The position numbers and the translations under genes were made by a program. A stretch of 64,000 nt of DNA from Albula goreensis. Taxonomy: Eukaryota; Chordata; Actinopteri; Albuliformes; Albulidae. Shown in pieces: positions 49,538 through 60,330 of the stretch. How positions within the stretch are numbered: the first letter of the stretch is position 1; the number at the start of each line of letters is the position of its first letter. The notes beneath the pieces are model-generated. The model ran no database searches. It was not told where the DNA came from and worked only from the letters and a program-made list of their open reading frames with translations. The stretch covers positions 25,636,906 to 25,700,905 of the forward strand of contig CM040745.1 in NCBI GenBank assembly GCA_022829145.1, in the 5' to 3' direction.

Positions 49538-51875
49538 TGTGACATTCAAGTACTGGTGACACATACACTTCTCTTCTGAGGATAGTATTTTATACTGTTT
49601 GACACAATGTCTGAATGGCCAGACAGCCCCGATTGACCTGCTACAGACATTTTTGTCAAAAATAAAGCAAAACTAAGTGTTCAAGAAAATTCTTTCATGA
49701 CATACATCACATAAGATGACTATGGAACTGTGATTTCAAAAACTTTTTTGGAATTGTCAAGTTTTACTTCTTTCAGTTGTTTCTTCAAACTGATTATTTG
49801 TTTGGAATTATATGGCATGTCTCTTCTGTCTCTGTAGTGGATGAGGTAGGTTTCAGGGTACACAACTGATTACTGAAGAAAAAAGTTACTACTATTGGTC
49901 ACTACCATTGGTCCTCAGTGAACATAGAGAATTGAAAGCAATTCATTAGCCTGTCAAGCATTTATATTTTACTATAGTCATAACTGATCCACACTCAGCA
50001 GTTTTATTAAATAAGGCCCAAAAGATCATCAGATTTTTGTATGAATGAAATTAACATGCAATCAAAGTTGTGCATTCATGTCAATATTTCATACTTTGTT
50101 TTACAGTGACAGAATGGACATGTTATTTTGAAAGAAGTTTTCTATCCTGGAATTTGAGCAAAAAGTGCTGAAATTGAATAAATTAAAAAGACCCCAAGGA
50201 CCCTTAAGGTTCTGCATATCATCAAATAGGTGCCCTTTTTGGATTCATGATGTTAGGTATGTGAAGTCAGCAAAATATTCTTATAACCTGGGGTTACATT
50301 TGACTTGGACAGTGTGGTTTCTAGCGTTTGATCTAGAATATGAATGGCTTCACTCTGAAAGATGTGTCTGAATAAATCATTTCACATATTGTTGTCAATG
50401 TCTGGAGATGAGATGAGATCTAACAACAATCCTAACCTTCATTTACTCACAGTGCTTTTGAGAAGCTGGAACTCTACAGTCAACACTTCCAATAACATTA
50501 ATACTTTGGCAGTGGTGACTGTTATCATAGTAGATGTCCAAAGTCAGGACTGTTTATGTATGGCTGTTTTCACTGATATTGATTAACATAACCAAATCTG
50601 ATCAGTCTTTTGTGTAGATATTGTATTGTTACATAAGTATAATCTGTCACCTATGAACTACAATAAATTGTTCTGAATTGCTGCAAATATCAGTTCTTTG
50701 CTCATAGCAGAAAGAAAACAGAAAAGAACACACATGACAGCACATTGGGAATCATTTTATGAGGAATACTTATACTTTCATTGAAATGTCATTTTTCAGA
50801 TTTGAATAATTTCATCTAACCACTGCCAAGGTACATAGTGTGATATATGAAAAATGAGTCAAGGAGGCATTTAATGAACTTGGCAAGTTATCAAATATTA
50901 TTTAGTATGTTAAAAGTAATGTACGGCAAAAATCTTAATTCAAACACTTGCACCAATTGCAGCAACACACATTATTGAGATCATTCCCATTGGACATAAA
51001 AAGCTTCTTTAATGATACTGCAGAAATGATGATACATCTTTCAACAGGAATTCCTCTGAAACCATTTAAACAAATTAAACCACAGCATGCTCTTCCACCA
51101 TACAACATAATTTACATAGTAAATTACCCTTACTCAGAGAGGCCCCAAAGCTATACTGCTGGAATTCTGTAAATTACTGCATCCTAAGCTAGACTGACTG
51201 GTTTAAAAGCTTCCAAGAGATTTATAAGGATTTTCTGTGTAAGCATATATTTTCCACCTATTCTACCCCTCTCCAGCTCAACTGCCAGGCTGACTTTGAA
51301 TGATAGACATTAAGAACCACACAGAAAGACTCCTGTACAAATACAAACTTGCTTATTGTACCACGTATTTCGCTTCTCATAGTGGCAGATCTCACAATAT
51401 TTACTGGCTGCCATTTTGTTCAAATACACCATTCCAGTAAAACACATTTTAGTTTGCATCTAATATAGATGGGTTTCTAATAGGGAAGGAAATGTGTTAT
51501 CAACAGTGGGTATTTGAGATGACAAATCACTATAAAACTGTTTACTCTGAGTTTACTCCAAGTTTTACTGACTGTCAATATGAATATCTACATCATTCCT
51601 CCCTCCCTCAAATCTAAATATAAGTATTAGTTACATTACATTAGAGAGACAAAATTATCAGCTGGCATTGTCAATATCTTCATGCATCTCAACATCTGCA
51701 ACGGAAAATAGTCTCCAAATTAGACTATTGTTACAATTGCTATATACTTTTTGTTCATGGCTTTGGTTAAAGGTCATTGTTAAAATTAGTGGGTCCCTAG
51801 AACACTTCTGTTTGCTCAGGATTCAATATTGAATGGAGGTGAATAATGTTTGTATAACTGATATGAATAAGTGGT
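49538..51875. other. Gene-desert sequence
   Basis: AT-rich; nothing recognised. Confidence 0.5.
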
Positions 51876-51884
51876 TTGACCCTG

Positions 51885-51929
51885 GAATCTGCAGTTTCCC
51901 TCGGGATAAAAAGTTTCTATCTGTCCGTC
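51885..51929 (+). repeat. Possible LINE 3'-tail fragment
   Basis: AGTTTCCCTCGGGATAAAAA followed by GTTTCTATCTGTCCGTCC resembles the GGGAT-AATAAAGT-(TCTA)n 3' ends common to fish LINEs. Only the tail is present. Confidence 0.35.
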
Positions 51930-51979
51930 CGCCGTTCAACATACATCCTCTGTGACCCAGAGATGTATGTTGAACGGCG
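51930..51979. other. Perfect 18-bp inverted repeat with short loop
   Basis: Left arm CGCCGTTCAACATACATC (51930-51947), right arm GATGTATGTTGAACGGCG (51962-51979). The 14-base loop can pair further (CTCTG with CAGAG) with one bulge, leaving only a few loop bases. It is GC- and CpG-rich compared with the desert. Confidence 0.88.
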
Positions 51980-52207
51980 CCATTTCCGGTGGGTTTTCAG
52001 CGTGAATTCTGTCGAGGTAAATTTGGACTTCGGACGAATGCAGAAGTCGGCCTCCAATGGAAAAACCTAAATTGTAATTTACCACTTATCTTGGGTTTCT
52101 CGCTCAGTTTCTTTCCCCTCACCTAATCAATAGTTAAAACCATCTGTATTGTACAACTGAGTGAAGAGCAGCTGAGGTTAACCGAGACCTTCTTGAAAAC
52201 CCAAACT

Positions 52208-52338
52208 ATGCTTACTGCAAGAGAGCCAGAAAAACCTATTATCTTTGCAACGATGTCGGCGGCTAGCTATAACAGGTGCGACGAGGGAGAGCTGACTTTC
52301 TGTTCAGGTGGTCTGGCGTTCGACTTCATTGGATGGGG
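52208..52338 (+). other. Candidate unrecognised first exon in a CpG-rich patch
   Basis: An open frame from the ATG at 52208 runs 44 codons to TAA at 52340; that TAA overlaps a possible donor (GGGGGTAAAG, intron from 52339). A second in-frame ATG is at 52253, and the frame from there starts MSAASYNRCDEGELTFCSGG. CpGs are frequent from about 51920 to 52350, unlike the surrounding desert. I do not recognise the peptide and found no downstream exon. It could be a promoter with a true first exon, an old retrocopy, or chance. Confidence 0.25.
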
Positions 52339-52344
52339 GTAAAG

Positions 52345-52948
52345 TTAACTCTTCATTTCTCTTATCGTACTTGAAACCAGCCTAGTGTATATCAGCTGGG
52401 CGCCTACCTAAATACGGTATGGCTTGAAATATACCTATCAAGGGAGGCCGTGATACATCAACTAAATCTCCTAAGCTTTGGTTTGTCATTTGGCACACCA
52501 TGTGTAATGACCAAATATGCATGGAACAAATGTTCGTCAGTATATGTTTATTTTCCCAATACATGTTTCCACTCTTACAACCATTTTTATTTTAAACAAT
52601 GATGTGCAAGAAATTAAAAACCTTCTTGTAAAAAAATCTTCCAAAAAAGGGGAGTCATAATACCCTACTTTGATCTTACTATTAACAAGTCATTAGCTTA
52701 CATTAGTTAGGTAGATAGCAAAGTAGCTAGCTGCACAAGCTAGCTACCAAACAAAACGTTGACACGTTCGTTCAACATTTATCTTGCAACCAAACATCAA
52801 TTAGCGAGACAGTGAAAGAAAAAAAGAAGCTAAACAGCCAACTCGCTATCAATTAATTTTTTTGTGTGAAAAGTCTTTTAATTATCAGGCATAATTTTCA
52901 GTGATGTAATTCAATTAAGGCAATATATAGTCTGTGTGTGTATATAGG

Positions 52949-52949
<1 letters not shown>
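52345..52949. other. Spacer sequence
   Basis: Mixed-composition sequence with clustered TAGCTAGC-type words near 52720-52750. No gene seen. Confidence 0.45.

Positions 52950-53015
<66 letters not shown>
52950..53015. repeat. (CA)n microsatellite, 33 units
   Basis: Uninterrupted AC/CA dinucleotide run, preceded by a short TG/TA tract at 52931-52946. Confidence 0.98.
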
Positions 53016-53016
<1 letters not shown>

Positions 53017-54589
53017 ATCCTTTTAGTATATCTGACTTCTGTACCTTGCCAAAGAGGAATTTTCCTGTAAGGGTAATGTGCCATGAGGAAGAATTGTACT
53101 TGGCTTTGGTTATTATATTCATCTTCCTCTGTCATTAAGCACCTCTGGTCATGAATGCCTGTAAGTTGTGCTTGTTCACACTCATTAGATCTCCGTGTAG
53201 AGCTCAATGCCAGTCTCATTAAAGTATCAGTTCTCATGTAATTAAGATGTCTATATTATAGACTGCATCTTGCTCCCTACAGTCAAATGCCTATGTAGCA
53301 TTCAGAGACTGTCTTGACTTACATTTACAGCATGAAAGACAGCAAGAACTGAAAAGCTGCTGTGAAAATAAACATTAGATATGTTAGATTTAGATAATTG
53401 TTCGTTACAGTATATATACTTGTGTGTACTATTTAAAAATCCTTAATATCAGTGATTTACAAAAACAACTCATTTCTAAATTGAAGCAATGTCACTAAAA
53501 AGCTGAGAATTAAACATTTAAGTTAATGGTCAAAGTATTGCATTATATATTGTTATACTACAGCTGAGGCCCATGCATTGTCTATTCATAGTGCACTCAT
53601 AAATGAATCATTCAGTGCTTGTATTTATAATCAGGAATTCATATGGAGCATAATACTGTTATTTCACCCACAATCATTCTTTCCAGCACCTTGTTGGGCA
53701 AAATTAAGTCCTACAGTCCTTTATATTTGAAATATTTTAAAATCACATGGGTATTCATTAAATTAAAAAAAAAAAAGTATTCTTTTCAAAAGTCTGTGTT
53801 CCGTGTGGCTTTCCTTAAAGGACTTTAGCTAAGGGCATTCTTATCATTTGATCTTTTACAAAGGAAGAGTCCTATTTATTAATCTCAATGCAGCACTTTG
53901 TTGCATTGAGCATAATCAGCATGTGATATATGAAAAAAATCAACAATTTGCCCGACATAATTATAGTTCAATTAATATTGTTTCACAACAATGACAAGCT
54001 GCACTATTCACATAATTTTATACTGTCAAGGACAATGCTGGGGAATTGCCAATGTATTCATTAAGGGCTGCATTAATACCAGCTCAATGACATACTGCGT
54101 TTCACAGATGACTGTGAACCTCTTCAGAGAAATTACACTTTTTCATTAACAAGTCTGTTGCTGCTATTATTAATGCTTAATGGATTTTCATACAACATGC
54201 AAAATTTTTTTAATCATATCTCTCAATGCCAGGCTTTGGAAGCTGTGCAAGCACTTTTTTTTTTTTTTTTGTGTGGAAAAATAACTCTTGACAGCTTTGT
54301 TGGAAATCTTAATTTTTGTCTGCTTTTTTCTTGAAGTCATAAAAGACAGTGCATGAATGATTAAACAGAGTTCATGTGGCAAATAAAAGATAGAGCACAG
54401 ATTCATTGTAAAGCAGGACCACAGACTTTATTTTTTGTAATCCAATATTCAAAACATGACTGGCACGTGGCACTGATATTTTTATCACTTCACTCATGTG
54501 GTTATTTTGATGTGACCAGTGTTCATTGTTTACGTTTCATAAAAGAAACCCATCATGCTGCCTCCTGTATTTACAAGCTCACTTAAAGG
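53016..54589. other. Gene-desert sequence
   Basis: AT-rich, with a T-run at about 54257-54270. Nothing else recognised. Confidence 0.45.
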
Positions 54590-55150
54590 AGGCGTTTGTT
54601 ACTGTGTATTTATCCTGAGGCCATCAAACTGCTGCTGAGGAAGATTAATATGGAAAAATTATTATGCTTATGAAGACAAAAGAGAAGAGAACTTGACAAA
54701 ATGTGTAAGATGGAACCTGTTCTCCCTCTGAGTATATATTGCTTGAGAATGAATCAATCACATCACAGATGACTTAGATCAACTTTGAAAAAGACAAAAA
54801 CAAAAAAAAAACATAAAATGATTGCAAACGTTGCTGAGAATGACAAGTATTATCAACAAAAATTAATCAGGCGCATCTTTTCTTGAACTCAATTAATAAT
54901 GTGCAACAACAGGGTCTTTTTTTCTTGGGATGAAAATTAATTAGTGGAGGGAAGGTCACTCGAAGATGCTGACATCACTCATCAGAATGCCGTGGCAGTT
55001 CTAATTATTTGTCTTCCAGGCTTGGGTGATCAAAAATTATTGCAATACCTGAGCAACATTTAGAAAAAGCTTTGTTTAAAGCTCTTTTAATTAGACCTGG
55101 TGTTTGATTAATGCCGTGTAAGCAGTTCAGGAACATCCTCTTATCAGGGC
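54590..55150. promoter_or_regulatory. Candidate conserved non-coding block 3
   Basis: Several TAATTA-type homeodomain cores within 250 bp (about 54890-54897, 54936-54944, 55002-55007, 55088-55093 and ATTAAT near 55107), embedded in complex non-repetitive sequence including a TGCAACAACAGGGTC stretch. The texture is that of vertebrate developmental enhancers. It lies in the predicted DACH1-MZT1 desert. Confidence 0.35.
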
Positions 55151-57699
55151 TCAGACAAGAAGTTTTTTGGGGTATTGTAGTGTGAAAGACATTTCATTGA
55201 CACCAACCAACTGTTTAGTATCTAATGTTTTCACTTTACTGCAATTAAGAAGCTATTTACTGGTAGAACACCTATTGAGGTAAATAAAGATGTTGTCAAC
55301 TCTGACAAAGCACCTATTATCAATACAAGCTAGTGTGCAGCAATATTGAGGAAGGGACTTTCAAAAACTAACATGTCCTTCACAATGAGGCAGGCTTGGT
55401 GGTTACTTTGATCTTTTGTTTCATAACTGTTGAGAAGCGGTTGAATATAAAAAAAAATCCCCACTATCCATTTCTCTCAACTATCCTAAAATGAGCTCCA
55501 ATAATATAGTTTTTTTATTTTTATTTTTACCATTTAATATTCCTGGCAAAGAAATAAAATAAGCTTTGATATTTTAATTTCTTTTGCTAGACTGAACTTT
55601 ATGTTATGCAGGACATACTGGCTTTTGACTCTATCCTGCCAGCAAGGCCACATGTGGATGTTTTTAGGTGACATCACATTAGGTCACAAACCTTTGTCAT
55701 GCTTAGTAAAGTCGAATACAAATATCTCAGCTAATTGATAGCCACATAGTTGTAAAAAAAACTGCTAATGAGTGTAAATTTAAGGAATCTGCATATTCTA
55801 AAGTGTCTAAACTAACAGCAAATGCAAGTTTATAAATTAGGATATCACATGTCACCTTGCAGTGACTTGATTGCACTTCAATAAGACTCACAAGTACTTA
55901 TGATACTAAAAGTTCATAACTTGCCTTAGCAAGATTTAGTTTATAGGTGTAAGAACTGAATGCCCAACTGAAAAAATAGCTAATAAGCACTGATAGTAAC
56001 AGAGCAACTACACTCTTGCTGGCTCAGTTTCCATTTAGATAGAATGTCACTTTCTTCTTCTCTATAATTATATGAAGTGGTGTGGCACAGTTGGCTTCAT
56101 CTCAGATATTGAATTGAAATTGTGGTTACATAGAGGGCAAATGTTGGTCCAGGAATTCTTAGTAATACCTAATTGCTTTCATTTAATTTGCTTTCATTTA
56201 ATTAAAGTCAAGTAAGAATAAGATTTGCTGAATCACTCTGTAAAGCAGGTGAGCAGGATGGGCCTGATAGTTGTATCAAGCCACCGGCATGGAAATGGCC
56301 TGAACTTGGGGGCTTAGCAGGACTCTGTTGGCTTCACCACTCGGTCAGGCCTCTTAAATCTCTTTTTCTTTTTCTATTGGTTTCTCTAACCAATACCAGG
56401 TGTCTAAAACCTATATTGAGCACATTGTGAGATTCTCAGATAAAGCCTGAACTGTGGACCCAGCATAATAGATGAATAATCAGCTACTTATATTATATAT
56501 AACACTGAATATATCTCCTGCTTTATTTTCAAGGTAGAGACTGAAGTTTTGAGGTCAAATCCAACAATTGTAGATTGGAATTTGAAGCACCAAAAATGTT
56601 GAATCATTTTCCCTTGTGTAAACTTAAAGTTGTCTCTATCATGACAAGAAGACAGACATAAGTAGTAACATGATTTTGACTGTCCATCTTGCTGATGTTG
56701 ATCATTAAGGGCAAAGCTTTTCCCCCTCAAGCTGTGCATTGATGTCTTTTAGAAGACCTTATCTCTACTCCAATAAGATTAGATACTGGGGTTCTGTAGA
56801 GTTTGATTATTATAAATGTCACAGCATACCATTAATTCATGCAAGACAGTCGAACACCAGAAGGTAATGGTCTTGCAAACCCAACAGTGCATAGTACGTC
56901 ATTAAATGTCTGTTTAATTGTTTTATAAGTGGCATAGTAAAATGTCTGTTTTCCTCATATTTAGATGTAATGAATAGATGTAAATACAATTCTGTAGTTT
57001 ACCAGTGCATGAGGACCTTTGGACAGCTGGACAGAGCATAATAAATTGGTCATAATCAAGCCACAATAGGGATTCATTTAACATATGTCATCTGATAGCA
57101 AATCCAGCATGATGTAATATAATTAGACAGCCACAAGCCATCATTCCCAAATGATCCACAATTCAAAAACCTGATAAAACAATAGCCATTGTAACTGTAT
57201 TTTATTTTATCTTTCAGTTATCTAGGGCTACTTATGTAGCCTACATTTGGTTCAAGTTCTTTACTCCAGGGCACAATGGCATGCAAACTTCCTGGGATTT
57301 GAACTAGCAACATTATGTAAAACTTTTAGACTCTTGCTCAGGCGGTGGCAGTTGGATATGCTGTATTTGTAGGTGATGATAGAGCATTAATACTGAAATC
57401 TGCTTGGTTATTTATTATTCCATTTCTCTCTCTTTTTTTGTATGAACACAATGTTGGAGCTCACTTAGATGCAAGTTATTGGATCTGTTCACATTGATTT
57501 TCCTTTCCTCTAATTTCCTCAGGAGGAATATGTGTGAACCACAACAAATAAACAAAGATGCTAGGGTGAACATTTTGTATTTGCTGTGTAATGACACAAG
57601 ATTATAGTATTGAAAAGATGAATGGTTGTCATGACTGACTACTTCAGTGGGGAATTTCACCTGACAAACATGAACACTTTGCTCCTGATCAAATGGGGA
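55151..57699. other. Gene-desert sequence
   Basis: AT-rich. A weak SINE echo at about 57250-57320 (GCACAATGGC, then GGGATTTGAACTAGCAAC, B-box-like) is the only repeat trace I see. Confidence 0.4.
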
Positions 57700-58140
57700 T
57701 GATTCTTCTTAATTTTCACAATTTTGTCAATATTTTCCTGAGTTGATCATGTGAATTTTATGATTACAATTATGCATTCCTACCTAGATATCCAATTATC
57801 ACACAGCTGTTGTTTAATTTAGTGCATTAATTGATTGAATTAAAAATCCAATTATATTACAAATAATGTATGTAGTCTATGATTGCCTCTACCTACAGAC
57901 AGCATTTGCATTAATTCCCTTGTGTTCAGTTTATGATAATGAAATATTTGTTGTTAAATTAGAACTTTGTATTTCCATGGATGTAATAATTAATTTTCCA
58001 GCCCATTGTTGCTCCAGTATTATGTAAATACTAATAAGTTGATCATAATACTTAACTGATGCATAAATCATGATGATAATAGGTAATGGACATTTTGTAT
58101 TCCTGTTGGAAATTACTAATTGATTTTGTTTTTGTGTTTA
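57700..58140. promoter_or_regulatory. Candidate conserved non-coding block 4
   Basis: AT-rich but low in simple repeats, with many octamer- and homeodomain-like words (TTTGCATTAATT, TAATAATTAATTTTCC, ATGTAAATACTAAT). Typical of deep-conserved desert elements, but called by eye only. Confidence 0.3.
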
Positions 58141-59164
58141 AATATTCTTTGTCTGAGTGAAGTAAGTTAATGTGTCCAAAAAAGGCATTGCTGAATTGTT
58201 TGCAACACACTAGTATTATGAGATATTAACCTGTAAATGCTGGAGCCAGAAATTGGTCAAAAGCTTTTTAGTTTAAATATAATACATTTATACACTCTTG
58301 CCTTACTTGAATTAGCTTTGTTTTGTTCCTTTAATTCTTACCCATCTTCACCACAAAATTGGTGTACATTAAAAAATATAGCAAAATATTGAAATAGTGG
58401 AAGTAGCTAGGATCATGTCTCTGTGAACCTGTCCTTGATACTTCCTCTGGATCCCAATATCCAATTGGTATATTAGTCATTGATATTCTATTGTGGTAAG
58501 TGTCAGGTATTTCAGATGTACATGTCTAAATAATTAAAAAATATGGTTTCATATGACAAATGATTAAGTCCACCCAATATCTAATCAAGGCAAGAGCATA
58601 CTGTACATTTGTACTGTACCTACATTTCCAGAGACACCAGGTGCTCTGTCCATTGGTTTACTAGACACATACAATCCTTGGGCCAGTTACAACCCAAAGC
58701 TGAACAAATAACACTGTTACTATGTATAGAAATTATACAGGTCTGGGAGACTTTGAGTAAATAAAAAAACAACAATCGAAATTAATGTGAAGATCTCACA
58801 AAAGGGATGTTTTTTTAATTTGGAAAAAAACAGTTCCAAGTAAGATGTGGATGTTTACGCTTTATTCTGACTATAAAATATTAGTTTTCAAAAGTAGCAG
58901 ATCGGATATCTGTAAAGGTTACTGGTAGGTTGGAACCAGAAGCCTGCTTTTGTCAACCACTTCTGGTCTCAATTTATGATGAGGTAACATTTCCAGATCC
59001 TACGCAAGCTTAATTAACACTAGAGGCCAAAGGTAATTTACACCAAGGTATAATTGCTTAACCTCTCTTTTCAATACTGCTAAACTGTCTCCATGATTAC
59101 CTGTTCATTTTCTGAAAAGGCTCAAAAGGAAATAGATTTTAAACAGTACATTTGCAACAAAGGC
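58141..59164. other. Gene-desert sequence
   Basis: AT-rich; nothing recognised. Confidence 0.45.
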
Positions 59165-59590
59165 CACATGCCCTGGAAAGTAGCCCCTCTGAGGACTTAA
59201 AAGTTTTTCCGTAGTGTCAGCGGCGGCATCTCTTACCTAACTACATCAATTCACATTACCTGCAAATTAACAAAGTAACACTCTCAACCTCACAGTACAT
59301 TTGATCCAAATAGACTTTAAATGCCACTTCTGTTCCTATTAACCTACAGATCGCTGTGGCAGATATTTTCATGAGGCTGCCCAGAAAAAAACAGGGTGCT
59401 AATGGCTTCGTTGTGACAGCGCTTTTCATGATGATTTATGATTCTGTGTTTAACTTGATTACTCCACTGCTGACTCTGAATACTATTTCAATTAGCGCAC
59501 TGAAGGTCACATCACAAATATCCCTCCATAATCTATTCCTATTAACACTAATGCTCCGAGTATCCATATCTTTTCACCCTTGTTGATTCA
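59165..59590. promoter_or_regulatory. Candidate conserved non-coding block 5
   Basis: Complex sequence of balanced composition (CAGCGGCGGCATCTCTTACC, ACAGATCGCTGTGGCAGATA, CAATTAGCGCACTGAAGG) with no coding homology. The 76-residue plus frame at 59356-59586 shows no recognisable domain. Confidence 0.35.
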
Positions 59591-60109
59591 AATCATCCTC
59601 GCTTCTAACAGCGAGCTTGTTTACCAGTTTACTAGTTTGGACGTATCCGAGATGGTAATTTTTGGTCCTTGGAGTATCATTAATGGCTGAAGTTTGACAT
59701 GTTGCTTTTAGGGACATCTCATCAGAGTTCTGGTTTAAGTGAATACATTGAAGCATTTATCCTTTTTTGTTTAGCATACTCTGAGAGAAACAGATTCTAT
59801 ATGTACAGTATATATAACAGTTGTCTATATTCTTGTGAAAACAATCAGTATATTAACTGATAGGCTTGAAACCTTTTCACATCAGTTTACATTGTTTTGA
59901 TTGTTCACTTTTCAATGGCTCTTTTGTGAAAATAATGGTAGATATTTTCAATTTGTTTCTCGTTGTGATCATAGCTCATTCTCACTGCCATGTTTCTGTG
60001 TACTTCAACATCTATTTACAAATCAGATTAATCATGTTACTTTAAATGATCCTCTAATGTGAGGGCTTGAAGTGTTATTTTAAGTTAGTCTCTAATGTAT
60101 GGGCTTTTA

Positions 60110-60330
60110 ATGCAGTTGTATGAAACTCCAGCGGCCATAAATCACAAGTAAGTAGCTGCACTGGTCAGTGACAGAATCATTGCCACGATCTCTGTCACTG
60201 GCAGCCGTGCTCGAGAGAACAAATACTCTGAATGTTACATCAGCCACCTGTCAGGCTGTTTGTATGCAACGTAATGTAAAGGATGTCATTAATTAGGTAA
60301 TTCATTCAAAATTTAGAAGCCTCCCAGCCA
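60110..60330. promoter_or_regulatory. Candidate conserved non-coding block 6 with internal hairpin
   Basis: CpG-containing, complex sequence with TCATTAATTAGGTAATTCAT at its right end. Inside, CAGTGACAGA (60166-60175) pairs with TCTGTCACTG (60191-60200) around a 15-base loop, and CTG/CAG extends the stem after a small bulge. Confidence 0.35.

Noticed and set aside
52911..53237. Open frames made of repeated Cys-Val or Thr-His
   Set aside because: They are translations of the CA microsatellite.
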